DNA of 64,000 nt, taken from positions 248,001 to 312,000 of the forward strand of contig OZ251227.1 of assembly GCA_965240325.2 (NCBI GenBank), given 5' to 3'. Of this stretch, positions 1 through 9,339 are shown piece by piece. The notes below the pieces were generated by a model that was not told the origin of the DNA, did not search any database, and worked only from the letters and a program-made list of their open reading frames with translations. The DNA is from Rebecca billardiae RCC1528. Lineage: Eukaryota > Haptophyta. A program made the translations under genes and the position numbers. How positions within the stretch are numbered: position 1 is the stretch's first letter; every line of letters starts with the position of its first letter.

Positions 1-308
1 TTGAGCCGGTGCGGCGTGGCGCGGGAGCCCACGCCGCGCTGCCTCGCGCGCTCGCCCCGCGATATCCGCTCGACGTCGTCCAGGCTGGGCCGCACCTTGT
101 CGATGTCGCTCACGGACGGCTTGAAGCCCTTCAGGCCCGGCCGCCCGATGCCCTTATTGTTCGGGCTCTTGTCGCGCCGGTCGCGCTTGCGGCGGCGTGG
201 TGGTGGCACCTCGGCCACGAGCCCGAGCTCGTCCTCGCCCTCCTCCAGCATGATGGACTGCGCGTCCCCCAGCGCGGCGGACGCCGTCCACTCGTCCTCC
301 AGCGACAT
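1..308 (-). CDS. R3H-associated N-terminal domain protein (5' part, runs off the window)
   Basis: A clean frame of 102 codons runs from an ATG at 308 to the window edge with no stop. The protein starts MSLEDEWTASAALGD, has a basic stretch PPRRRKRDRRDKSPNN and then SISRGERARQRG-type and SRATPHRLN-type sequence near the edge (VERISRGERARQRG, then GSRATPHRL). The last motif resembles the R3H-associated N-terminal domain, which precedes an R3H nucleic-acid-binding domain in plant, fungal and protist proteins. The R3H domain itself would lie outside the window, so the identification rests on a short motif and is moderate. The start is 315 bp from the divergent aldo/keto reductase start. Confidence 0.55.
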   Translation of the reverse strand, partial: MSLEDEWTASAALGDAQSIMLEEGEDELGLVAEVPPPRRRKRDRRDKSPNNKGIGRPGLKGFKPSVSDIDKVRPSLDDVERISRGERARQRGVGSRATPHRL

Positions 309-623
309 GCGCGCGCGCGCGCAGCGCGCTCGGACGGATGTGGCCGGGATCGGCGTGCCCGTGGGCAGCGTGCGTTGCGCCAGCCGCACGCTGCTGCTCC
401 ACGCGCGGGTCGCTGGTGCGAGTGCCACCAGCATCAGCGCGAATGCGCGAGCGTCGCACGACCAGCGCATCCGCCCGGTCGTTCGCGGCCGTCACAAGAA
501 CGAGTGTTCGCGAATGTCTCTGCTCACGCCCGCTGACCCGGACTGTGGTCGTGCTGTGGTGAGCAACCCCCGGACGCTTCGGGCTCGGCCGTCCATCGGT
601 CATCGGCGTTGCCGCGCGTCGCC
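309..623. promoter_or_regulatory. Divergent intergenic region, R3H-type gene / aldo-keto reductase
   Basis: This 315-bp gap separates two head-to-head genes, so it should carry both promoters and 5' leaders. A GC dinucleotide run lies just upstream of the minus-strand ATG. I see no TATA box and no RNA gene. The regulatory role is inferred from position only. Confidence 0.4.
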
Positions 624-1895
624 ATGATCGCCCTGCTCGCGCTCGTGCTGGGCGCGCAGCCCGACTTTGGGCGACGCTCCGCGCTGCGCACAGCGGCCAC
701 GCTGCCTCTCGTGGCACCAATCGCCCGAGCCCCTCCCGCATCCGCGGGAACGCGCGTGCCCACGACGCGCGTCGGCACGCTCGACGTGTCGCAGATCATC
801 CAGGGTGCGTGCGCGCTGTGCGAGCGGCAGCATCGCGGACGAGACGTATTCGCCTCACGCATACGTGTGTGTACGCGTGCCTTGTGCAAGTAACGTGCGT
901 GATCGAGCGGCTGAAAGCGTGCTCGCCGCGCACCCTGCCTTGCCGACCGCGCAGGCCACTGGCAGTTGGCTGGCGGCCACGGCAAGTACACAGAGGACGG
1001 GGCGCTGGCGAACATGCGCGCGCACTTCGACGCCGGCATCACCACGTTCGACACCGCCGACATCTACGGCCCCTCCGAGTCCATCGTGGGCAAGTTCGTC
1101 GCCACCGAGCCGCGCGCGACCGTGTGCACCAAGTTCTGCTGCTTCCGAGGCCTCGAGTCGATCGACGCGGCCGAGGTGCGCGCGCGGGTGAAGGCGCAGT
1201 GCGCGCGGCTGCGCGTGCCCTCGTTGCCGCTCACCGCGTTCTTCTGGTCGGACTACCGCACCAAGCGGTACGTCGAGGTCGCGCGCCTCCTCGCCGGCCT
1301 CAAGGCGGAGGGCCTCGTGCAGAACGTGGGCGTGACCAACTTCGACCTGCCGCGGCTCCGGGAGCTGGTGGACGCGGGCGTGCCGGTGGTGAGCAACCAG
1401 GTGCAGCTCTCCGCGCTGGACTCGCGCCCGCTGCAGTCGGGGATGGCCGAGTACTGCGCGCAGAAGAACATCAAGATCCTCGCCTTCGGCACCGTCGGCG
1501 CGGGCATCCTCTCCGAGAAGTACCTGGGCGCGCCCGCGCCCACCCCCTCGGCGCAGTACGAGGGCGGCTCGTCGCTGCAGATGTACTCGGCGACCGCGTC
1601 GCGCTTCGGCCCGTGGAGCCTGGTGCAGGAGCTGCTCGGCACGATGGACGACATTGCGAAGGCGCACCCCGGCGCCTCCATCGCCAACGTCGCGCAGCGG
1701 TACGTGCTGCAGTGCTCCCCGGCGGTGGGCGGGCTGATCGTGGGCGTGCGCAACTCGAGGCACATCGCTGACAACGTGCGCACCTTCAGCTTCGAGCTGA
1801 CGGACGCGGAGATGGCGCGGCTGCGCGCGGTGATCGACAAGCGCTCGGGCCCGCGGGGCGACGTGTGGGACCTCGAGCGCGGCAACCCGGTGTGA
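624..1895 (+). CDS. Aldo/keto reductase family protein, predicted plastid-targeted
   Basis: Two exons, 624-804 and 955-1895, give 373 aa; the 150-nt intron starts GTGCGT and ends GCGCAG. The join restores IIQGHWQLAGGHGKYTED, the first strand of an AKR TIM barrel. The barrel continues with TTFDTADIYG (catalytic Asp and Tyr) and VCTKFCC (catalytic Lys). The position of the fourth catalytic residue, normally LHW, reads LTAFFWSDY, so the His is not there. The C-terminal cofactor region includes GLIVGVRNSRHI. The N-terminus is a hydrophobic stretch followed by GRRSALRTAATLPL and an Ala-rich PPASA site. It resembles a signal-plus-transit presequence, perhaps with twin-Arg lumen targeting, as in algae with secondary plastids. 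The substrate is unknown. The ATG at 624 is the first in frame. Confidence 0.85.
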
Positions 1896-2395
1896 GACCA
1901 AGCAGCGCACCGGCATCATCGTTCTTGCGCGCCCATTGCTGCCAGCAGTAGTGCGGAACGAGGCAGCGGGCGGCGCTGTGGCTGAGTGTGGCAGTAGACC
2001 GGGCAGTGGGCGGACCGTGCGCGCCGGCTGAAAAGCCGCGTCACCGGAATGGCTGACTGAGTCCTCACGGTGCCGGCCCGGCGGCCAGCCCGCCCGCTAC
2101 TCGGTCACATCTACTCTCAGTCTACTGGCAGCCCGTTCGGCGCCGCCGGGTCCGGCGCGGACTCATTGCGAATTGCGTCTGCTGCACGTTCAGACTTCAG
2201 TGCAGCGCGCTGCTCCGCGAGCCTGCGAGGCGGCGACTGACACGGTACTGCGCTGTAATAAGAACATCACTGCGCTGTATCATAAATAATATCGCGCGTA
2301 GACGGGCGTAGTCTGACGTCGCCCGAGTTCGGCGAGTGTCTATGAGTCTGACGACACGTGTGTCAGACTCATCAGATTGCCGCCATACGACTACG
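1896..2395. other. Convergent intergenic region
   Basis: This 500-bp gap lies between the 3' ends of the aldo/keto reductase and the EF-hand membrane protein. It should hold both 3' untranslated regions. I see no ORF with coding character, no RNA gene and no strong repeat. Confidence 0.4.
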
Positions 2396-5300
2396 TCACT
2401 GCATGTCGCGGTACCACGAGTAGCGGTGGTACTGCATCGGCCCGTCGTTGCCCGCGAAGACGAGGAAGACGCAGTAGATCACGACCGCCACGAAGTAGAG
2501 CGAGTGCTTCAGGATGAGCACGTACGTGAGCGTGTGGTAGTTGAAGCCGTGCACCATCAGCTCGTCGCCCAGCTCGGAGCGCACGTGGAAGGGCACGCCG
2601 AGCACGTCGTACAGCTCGGTCACGTCGAGGTACTTGCCGTCCAGACGGTTCGCGCCGAGCTGGAGCTCCGCCGCGACGCCGCCGCCGCCCTCGGCCGGGC
2701 GCGCCGGCAGCTGCCCGACGCCGGCGTGGGCGGACACGAGCACGCCGCCGCCCTGCTGGTCCGCCCAGCCTACGCTCGAGTGCTTGCGGATGGCCGGCGA
2801 GCCCACGCGCGCGAGCGCTCCGCTGGTCGGCTGCGCCACGCGCCGCGAGCCCTCGCTCGCCGGCCGGATCGGCGAGTGCGCGCTGCCGCAGCTCGCGACG
2901 CGCGCGAGCGCGCACCCGCCGCGCCGCGCGCCGCAGCCGAGCGCCGGCACCGACGCGGCGGCGAGCAGCGGCGGCGGGCTGCCGCGCGCGGCGGCGGCGG
3001 CGGCGGCGGCGTGCGGCGCAGGCAGGGCGTGCGCCGCGGCCCCGCGGCCGCGCGGGCAGTTGCGCTCGACGGCGACGAGCGTGCCGCCGCGCTCGGGCGC
3101 GCCCGCCGCGGCGCCGCCGAGCGCGTGGTGCGGCGGCGGCAGCGGCGCGCGCACCGCGGCGCGCGGCGCCGGCGCACTCGGCGCGCTCGGCGCGCTCGGC
3201 GCGTGCGCGAGGGGCGGCAGCTGCGGCGCGCGCCCGCGCCGGCTGAGCGGCGAGCCGGCGGAGAGCACGCTGCTGCTGCTCACGCGCACGCTGAGCGGCG
3301 CGGGGAAAGGGCGCGGCGGCAGCGCGCGCGGCGGCGGCGAGGCGAGCGGCGGCGGCGGCGGCGGCAGCGGCGGCGGCGGCGCGGGCGGCGGCGGCGGCGG
3401 CGGCCGCGGCGGCGGCGGGCTGGGCGGCGGGATGGTCATTGCGACGAGCCCGCCCGCGGCCGCGGCCGCGAGCGACGCGCGGCGGCGCGGCGGCGCGCCC
3501 ACCAGCTCGACGAGCTCGAGCGCCTCCTGCTGCCCGCGCGAGCGCGCGCGCACGGCGGCGGTGCCATCGCCGCCGCTCACGCCCGCGCAGCTCGGCGTGC
3601 GCGGCGGCGAGGCGGACGAGGCGGAGGTGGAGCGCTCGGACGCGGCGGCGGGCCCGCCCGGCCGGCGCGAGAGCGCGCGCTCGGGTGAGGCGCCGCTGGG
3701 CGCGCGAACTGCCGCGGCCGCGCCCTGCGCCTCCTCGGGGTAGACGGTGCCGGCGCACGAGCGCCGGCGTCGCACGCGCCCCGCCGCCGCGTTGGCGATC
3801 TTGGTGAGCGCCGCGTTCCGCGCGCGCCGCCGCTTGCGCAGCTCGACGAGCAGGCGCGAGCGGCCGTAGATGGACGAGCGGCCTGCGAGCAGCGAGCGGA
3901 TCTGCGCGTCAAAGAGGATGAGGCCCAGCCTGTTGGTGAGCAGCTTGGCGGGGAGCACGACGGCGAAGGAGCGCCAGAGCGCGGGCACGTCGGAGAGGCC
4001 GATGGGCTGCGCGCCCGGGTGCACCGAGTACCGCCCGTAGAAGAAGACGAACATCATCGTCACGAACGGCGTGGCGATGGTTGCGATGATGTCCGCGAGC
4101 ACGTACTGCGCGCCCAGCCGCGCCGTGTACTGCAGCAGCAGCAGCGGGTCGTCGAGCGGCGAGGTCTCCCAGCCGAGGTACAGCGTCGCGCGGTACGCGA
4201 GCGCGGTGAAGACGCCGGTGTTGCGCATGAACGTCTGCACGCAGTTGAGCAGCAGCAGCCCCCAGAAGAGCAGGTCGAGCCGCGTGTCCACCTCCACAAA
4301 GAAGGAATAATAGAAGAGGGACTCGAACAGCTGGAACAGGAACACGTGCTGCGGGAACACGTTGCGCATCGTCATCGCCGCGTTGACCTGCTTGGCGAGG
4401 GCGAAGGTGCACACGTTCGCCGCGATCTGCAGGCTGGCGACCAGCAGCCGGAACAGCGCGGGCGTGTACCGGATGCCCAGCGGCAGCGCGAGCGAGTCGA
4501 AGAGCGAGGCGCACGCGAGGCCGCCGTCCTCGCCGCCGCACGCAAAGAAGAGCTCGCGCACCGCCGCGCCCGTCACCCACGGCAGCGGCAGCAGGCAGGT
4601 GACGTAGAAGATGGCGTACGAGAAGTTGAACGTGAGCGCGTCCCGCGCCTCGCGCAGCGTGTCGCAGCACAGCACCAGCAGCGCGGGCACGCCCGCGAGC
4701 AGCGCCACCGGGTAGAAGAGCCGGCCGTCCAGCCCGCGCAGGTACTCGACCCACGTCATGCCGCCCGCCACGCCGATCGCGAGGAGGGCGCACACGCCGA
4801 GCACCGAGCCGCGCGAGCTGCCCGGCGCGCCCGGCGGCGCGCCCTCGGCCTCCGCCCACGCGCCGCCGCCGCCGCCGCCCACGCCGCCGCCGCCGCCGCC
4901 CGGCTCGGGCGTGCGCGGCCGGCCGCGGGCGCGGCCGCGCGCGAGCGTTGCGCGCAGCCGGCGGCTCGGGCTGGGCGGCGGGCTCGCGCCGCGCGCCGCG
5001 CCGCCCGCCTCGGCGTCCGGCTCGGCGGCGCCGCCGCCCGCCCCGCGCTCCCGCGCGCGCGCCACCACCTTCCCCTTGTGCTTCAGCGCGTACAGCACCG
5101 CGGGCAGCAGCGCGGCCGTGCCCAGCACGAGAGCCGTGTTGCCCGAGAGGTACGCGAGACGCACGTCGCCCGTCAGGTAGAGCACGCCGAGCTCGAGCGT
5201 GGCGCCGCAGAGCGCGGGCACCGCGGCGAAGAGGAGGCGCCACTTCGGGTGGCGCAGCCGCGCCGAGTGCGTGTACGAGCGCGCCGAGCACGCCAGCATC

Positions 5301-6037
5301 GGCACCATCGCGCACACGTAAAAGGCCATGTGCCACACGACGACCGCCGGAGGCTGGAAGGAGCGCGGCGACGCAAACCCGAGGTACATCAGCGCGATGG
5401 GCACGAAGAGCGAGGCGACGATGATGCCGCCCAGCCGCGTGAGGTACTCGATCTGCTCCATCCACCACTGCGGGCTGCCGCGCGGCGCGCTCGGCGCGCG
5501 CACGCTCCGCCCGCCCGCCGCCTCGGCGCCGCCGTCCGTGTCCGAGCGCTGCAGCGGCGCGCGCGCGGGCGGCGCGGCCGCGCCGGCGGTGGGCGCGCCG
5601 GCCGTCGCGCCGCGCGGCGGGCCGCCGCACGCCGCGGAGCTCGCGCCGCCCTGTGCGCCGCCGATCGTGCCGCGCGACGACGCGGCGGCGAGCGGCGGGT
5701 GCGGCTGCGGCGCGGGCGCGTCGCGCCTGCGGCGCACGCGCGGCGCCGCCGACTGCGCGTCGGCGCGCGCGCCGCCGAGCGCGGGCACTGCGGGCGGCGG
5801 GATCAGCGGAAGCGCGCGCAGAAGCGCGTAGTCGATCGCGTTGAGCACGTCCGACAGGTCGAGGAAGCCCGAGAGGTCCTCGTCCGCCGCAGAGACCATC
5901 GTGTGCACCAGACCGCCGTCCGCGCGCAGGCGGAGCCGGCGCAGCAGCAGCGCGAACTGGTCGTAGTCGATGGTGGTCCCGCCGGACGCGAGCGCCTGGA
6001 ACTCGCGCGTCACCTCGACCGCGGACGCGGCGTCCAT
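2396..6037 (-). CDS. Large EF-hand-containing multi-pass membrane protein, family not recognised
   Basis: One uninterrupted frame encodes 1213 aa from the first in-frame ATG at 6037. The frame stays open a further 32 codons upstream without another ATG, and a GTGAGT at its upper edge could be a splice site, so an upstream exon is possible. Residues about 49-62 (DEDLSGFLDLSDVL) form an EF-hand-like loop. Hydrophobic segments follow, such as IIVASLFVPIALMYLGF, VVWHMAFYVCAMVPML, LAYLSGNTALVLGTAALL and VLADIIATIATPFVTMMFVF, giving roughly ten membrane spans. A long disordered Pro/Ala/Gly-rich region comes next, then a last hydrophobic segment LYFVAVVIYCVFLVFA close to the end. The layout suggests a calcium-responsive channel or transporter, but I recognise no family signature. 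Confidence 0.75.
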   Translation of the reverse strand: MDAASAVEVTREFQALASGGTTIDYDQFALLLRRLRLRADGGLVHTMVSAADEDLSGFLDLSDVLNAIDYALLRALPLIPPPAVPALGGARADAQSAAPRVRRRRDAPAPQPHPPLAAASSRGTIGGAQGGASSAACGGPPRGATAGAPTAGAAAPPARAPLQRSDTDGGAEAAGGRSVRAPSAPRGSPQWWMEQIEYLTRLGGIIVASLFVPIALMYLGFASPRSFQPPAVVVWHMAFYVCAMVPMLACSARSYTHSARLRHPKWRLLFAAVPALCGATLELGVLYLTGDVRLAYLSGNTALVLGTAALLPAVLYALKHKGKVVARARERGAGGGAAEPDAEAGGAARGASPPPSPSRRLRATLARGRARGRPRTPEPGGGGGGVGGGGGGAWAEAEGAPPGAPGSSRGSVLGVCALLAIGVAGGMTWVEYLRGLDGRLFYPVALLAGVPALLVLCCDTLREARDALTFNFSYAIFYVTCLLPLPWVTGAAVRELFFACGGEDGGLACASLFDSLALPLGIRYTPALFRLLVASLQIAANVCTFALAKQVNAAMTMRNVFPQHVFLFQLFESLFYYSFFVEVDTRLDLLFWGLLLLNCVQTFMRNTGVFTALAYRATLYLGWETSPLDDPLLLLQYTARLGAQYVLADIIATIATPFVTMMFVFFYGRYSVHPGAQPIGLSDVPALWRSFAVVLPAKLLTNRLGLILFDAQIRSLLAGRSSIYGRSRLLVELRKRRRARNAALTKIANAAAGRVRRRRSCAGTVYPEEAQGAAAAVRAPSGASPERALSRRPGGPAAASERSTSASSASPPRTPSCAGVSGGDGTAAVRARSRGQQEALELVELVGAPPRRRASLAAAAAGGLVAMTIPPPSPPPPRPPPPPPPAPPPPLPPPPPPLASPPPRALPPRPFPAPLSVRVSSSSVLSAGSPLSRRGRAPQLPPLAHAPSAPSAPSAPAPRAAVRAPLPPPHHALGGAAAGAPERGGTLVAVERNCPRGRGAAAHALPAPHAAAAAAAARGSPPPLLAAASVPALGCGARRGGCALARVASCGSAHSPIRPASEGSRRVAQPTSGALARVGSPAIRKHSSVGWADQQGGGVLVSAHAGVGQLPARPAEGGGGVAAELQLGANRLDGKYLDVTELYDVLGVPFHVRSELGDELMVHGFNYHTLTYVLILKHSLYFVAVVIYCVFLVFAGNDGPMQYHRYSWYRDMQ

Positions 6038-6493
6038 GGCGGCGCGCGTGCCCGGCGCGAAGCCTTCCTTGCACTCAACCGCCGCGCGCCGCGAGGGCGG
6101 CGGCCATGCTGACGATGAACTGCCAACACTCACACAGTCACCACAGCTGGAATTTCGCGGCGCTCGTTGCGGTTGCTCATCAGCCGGAAGCAGTCCCGGA
6201 GAAGAGCCAGCTGTCTCGAAGTCTCGTCAACGGGCCGAAACGGCGCGCGCAGGTTGGGTCTCACTGTGTGGAAAGGCCGAAAAGGCAAAAGCAGCGCGAC
6301 TCTTCACGGGCTCTCCGCCATCAAATGCGCGTTGATTTCGTCCGCACACGCGTTTGGTCGAGCAATAAAAAGCAGAAAAGTGACGCCAGACGAGAATTGC
6401 CTGGTAGATACCCAGCTCAACGGCCGGCGCGGCAGCCGGTGGCACTCACCTGGACCGTCACATCGGGTGCAGCAAATTGAAGGACGGATCGGC
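6038..6493. promoter_or_regulatory. Divergent intergenic region, EF-hand membrane protein / PX protein
   Basis: This 456-bp region separates two divergent start codons and should hold both promoters. A short upstream ORF on the minus strand (ATG at 6105, ten codons) precedes the membrane-protein start and could lower its translation. No TATA box stands out. Confidence 0.35.
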
Positions 6494-7641
6494 ATGGTCG
6501 CCAAGCAGGGAACGGACGGCAGCTGGATTGTGGCCGATGAGAGCGTGCCTGAGCTCCTCGTGGCCGAGCCGCTCTTCGCCGACGGCCCTAGCAGCGTCTC
6601 CGTCGCCGACTTTGAGCGCGTCGACGGCGTCGAATTCTTCCGCGTGTGCGTGAGCAGCGCGCCCTACTCGTATGAGCTGCGCAGGCGGTACTCGCAGTTT
6701 GAGGCGCTCGCACGCTCGATGGGGGGGACGGCGCGGAAGCACCCGCTGCCCTCGAAGTATCTAGGCCGACACACTGACGCCAACGTAGCCGCGCGCGCGC
6801 GCGCGCTCGAGGCGTGGCTCCACGCCGTGCTCGCCGACGCGAGCTGCTCGCATGACGTGCAGCTGTACGTGCGGCCCTTCCTCGAGCTCGACGCGGCGAA
6901 GGCGCTGACCGAGCAGCACGCCACGGCGCGCGAGAACAGGGCGCTCGAGGAGCTCGACGCCGATGTCCCACTGCGAGAGCCCACGGCCGACGCCGCGTCC
7001 GCTGCCGCGCCGTCGGACGTGCCGGTCTCAGCGGAGCGGCGCAAGCTGCTCGAGGAGCTCAACGAGAAGGTGCGCTGCGCACCCGCACCACGGGCGCTGC
7101 GCACCACGTGCGCGCGTAGCCTGTGCGCGCGCCTGCGAGCGCGCGGGTGTCGGCCTCTCTCGTCTGCGCTCACCGCTTGGCCCCTTCCCTCCGCGCTCTC
7201 TCTCTCTCTCGCGCGCAGGACTGCCAGGTGCGCCGGCTGGAGAAGGGCATGAGCACCGCCAAGGCGCTGATCAGCACGATGCGCGAGCAGCTGCTCGAGG
7301 CGGAGGCCGCCAAGAAGGTGCACGGCGAGGAAGGGGGCGCGCCGGCCGCGGCGGAGGGGGGCGCCGGGGACATGATCGCGCCAGAGGCGCAGGAGGCAGA
7401 GAGCGCCGCGCCAGCACCCGCCGGGGCAGCACCCGACGCGGAAGCAGCCGATGCTGCAGCACCCGAGCCGCCGGCGCGCACTGAGACGGCGCCGGAGCCC
7501 GCCGCCAAGCCCGCCGAGGCCAAGGCGGCGCCTGCTAAGCCCAAGCCCGCCGCGACCAAGGCGCAGGCCACGCGGAAAGCGGGAGCGGCCAAGGCCAAGC
7601 GCGCGGCTGCGAAGCGCGCAGCGGCGGTCTCGGTGCGCTGA
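6494..7641 (+). CDS. PX (phox homology) domain protein with basic Ala/Lys-rich tail
   Basis: Exons 6494-7069 and 7219-7641 are joined in phase 0 to give 332 aa; the intron is GTGCGC...GCGCAG. Residues about 32-140 form a PX domain. YELRRRYSQFEAL supplies the basic R-R-Y-x-x-F pocket that binds phosphatidylinositol 3-phosphate. LPSKYLG stands at the proline-loop position, and RARALEAWLHAVL is the following helix. A charged coiled-coil segment spans the splice site. The tail is Ala/Pro/Lys-rich and ends AAAKRAAAVSVR, much like a histone H1 tail. The domain predicts recruitment to endosomal membranes, as in sorting nexins. I see no BAR domain, so a classical SNX-BAR role is unlikely. Confidence 0.85.
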
Positions 7642-9339
7642 CCGTACGACGGGGCCGCTGCCACCGCGGCGGCAGCGGCCACCGGCCGTGTCGTGCACGC
7701 GCCGCGGGCCGTGCGCAGCCGCGCGCTCGGCCGCGCGTGCCACCGGCTGCGGCGGCACGCCATAGCTCTACACCATCAGCTCAGCATCTCGCCACTCCTC
7801 TCCAGCAGCGCGCGCTGGCGCAATCCACAGACGATTACCCGCCCGCCGACCCACAGTGCACACCAGCAGCCTTCCCGCGACGAGGCCCCGTCCCATCTTG
7901 CCCGCCTTTCGCTTCAGACCAGCCGGTCAATCGCCTCCCCTTGTAACCTTCACCCACCATCAACCAACGGCCCAGCCAGGCCGCACCGCCAGGCCGCCTC
8001 GTCCCGGCGAGGCTCGACGGCCCGCGCGCGCGGCGCGGCGCTCGGCGTGCAGCGAGACCTGCGACATCCCGACTCCTCATCTTTCCGACTCCGTCACCGC
8101 TCGATGTGGGGGCACTGGGGCAGCCTTCACGGTGTCTCAAGTGAGCTCACAAGTGCACCGCGGCACTGGCAGCGACTAGCGAGCGGTCCGAGCAGCGCCC
8201 GCCGGGTGCGCGGCCGGCGCCGGCCGGGCTGCTGCTGCGGCCCGCTGCCGGGCGCAAACGCCTCGTCAGCATTGTTATTTGACTTTGTTGATTGAGTATA
8301 GACATCATCACTGCTGATCGAGATGACGCGTCGGTGCTGTCAGACGGTGATGACTGATGCGCTCAGCGCTGCTCCGACCTCCGGTGTCCTCAGTCGGACC
8401 TGCTGCCGAATGGGTCACCGGCGGCAGCCGATCCGTCTAGATCTCGACTGATCTCCGACCAGTCCGAACGTTAGTCGTTATAGGCATCATCAGTTGAGTC
8501 TAACTATCATATATCATCGGCATCTCAGCAGCCGAATAATCATCTGCCCAGTAGTATGTTATTAATATATATATATATATATGTCTAGCCGTCCTCGAAG
8601 CGCAGCTTGGAAGACGCAGCTCGAGAGCCGCCAAGCCGCACGAGAGCGAGGCACGAGGCACCATCGTGCAGAGGCGGGCGCCCTGAAAGATGCAGGCCCA
8701 GAACAGCTGCAGCCATCCGAGGACAGTGGGCGCTTCGGAAACGAAGGGCGTCGTCCGCTGCGTGAGCGAGAGAGACACAGGGCAGCGTCGGTCGGCTCGG
8801 CGCCAGATGAAAGAATCCAGGCCACCAATTGGCTGTCCAGAGCCACCATGCCAACCCGCTCAAAGCTCAGGAGCAGCACAACGAGTTAGCTAGTTCTGGG
8901 CCGTTGTGCGCGCGCACAGAGCAGGCTCGAAAGACCCTCGTGGCACGAGAAGAGGGTGGCCAAGATGGCAGCCGGACTTGCGCTCGGCCGCCTGCCTCGG
9001 GCCGATTGGCAGGCAGGTGTTGATACCATACGGCGCATTGCGCTCCCACCGTCCTCTAACTCTTAGACAATCAGTTATTGTGCCAATAACCCCACATATA
9101 ATACATAGTAGCTTAGCAATTATGCCGGCCGAAGCGGCGAATAACGTAGGCGTAGCGCATTGGATTCGTCAGTGGATCATCATCATCATATCATCGCAGT
9201 CATATGCATGACCTGATTACGTCACAGATCAGTACGACGCTACGAGTGACGAGATTGTGAAGCCTAGACGGTACTAGACGCCGGGCCCACCGGCCCAGTC
9301 GAAATCCCGATCCGCCGTGGCCGAGCGCCGACTTAGAAG
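7642..9339. other. Gene-poor interval with short (TA)n and a 36-nt repeat
   Basis: This 1.7-kb gap lies between convergent 3' ends. It holds a short (TA)n tract near 8563-8582 and an inverted copy of a 36-nt hairpin repeat at 9060-9095. No ORF in it has domain character or codon use like the neighbouring genes. Confidence 0.4.
9060..9095 (-). repeat. 36-nt hairpin repeat, copy 1
   Basis: Read on the minus strand this begins GTGGGGTTATTG and ends GTCTAAGAG. It matches the first 36 nt of two repeat units at 31419 and 32434 apart from one base in the loop. The core GTTATTG-GCA-CAATAAC folds into a 7-bp stem. The repeat is flanked by TA-rich sequence, as is the 31419 copy. Confidence 0.75.

Noticed and set aside
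3909-6112. Alternative long frames (about 700 codons) on both strands over the EF-hand membrane protein
   Set aside because: Only one frame gives hydrophobic spans and an EF-hand; the others are Arg/Ala repeats from codon bias.
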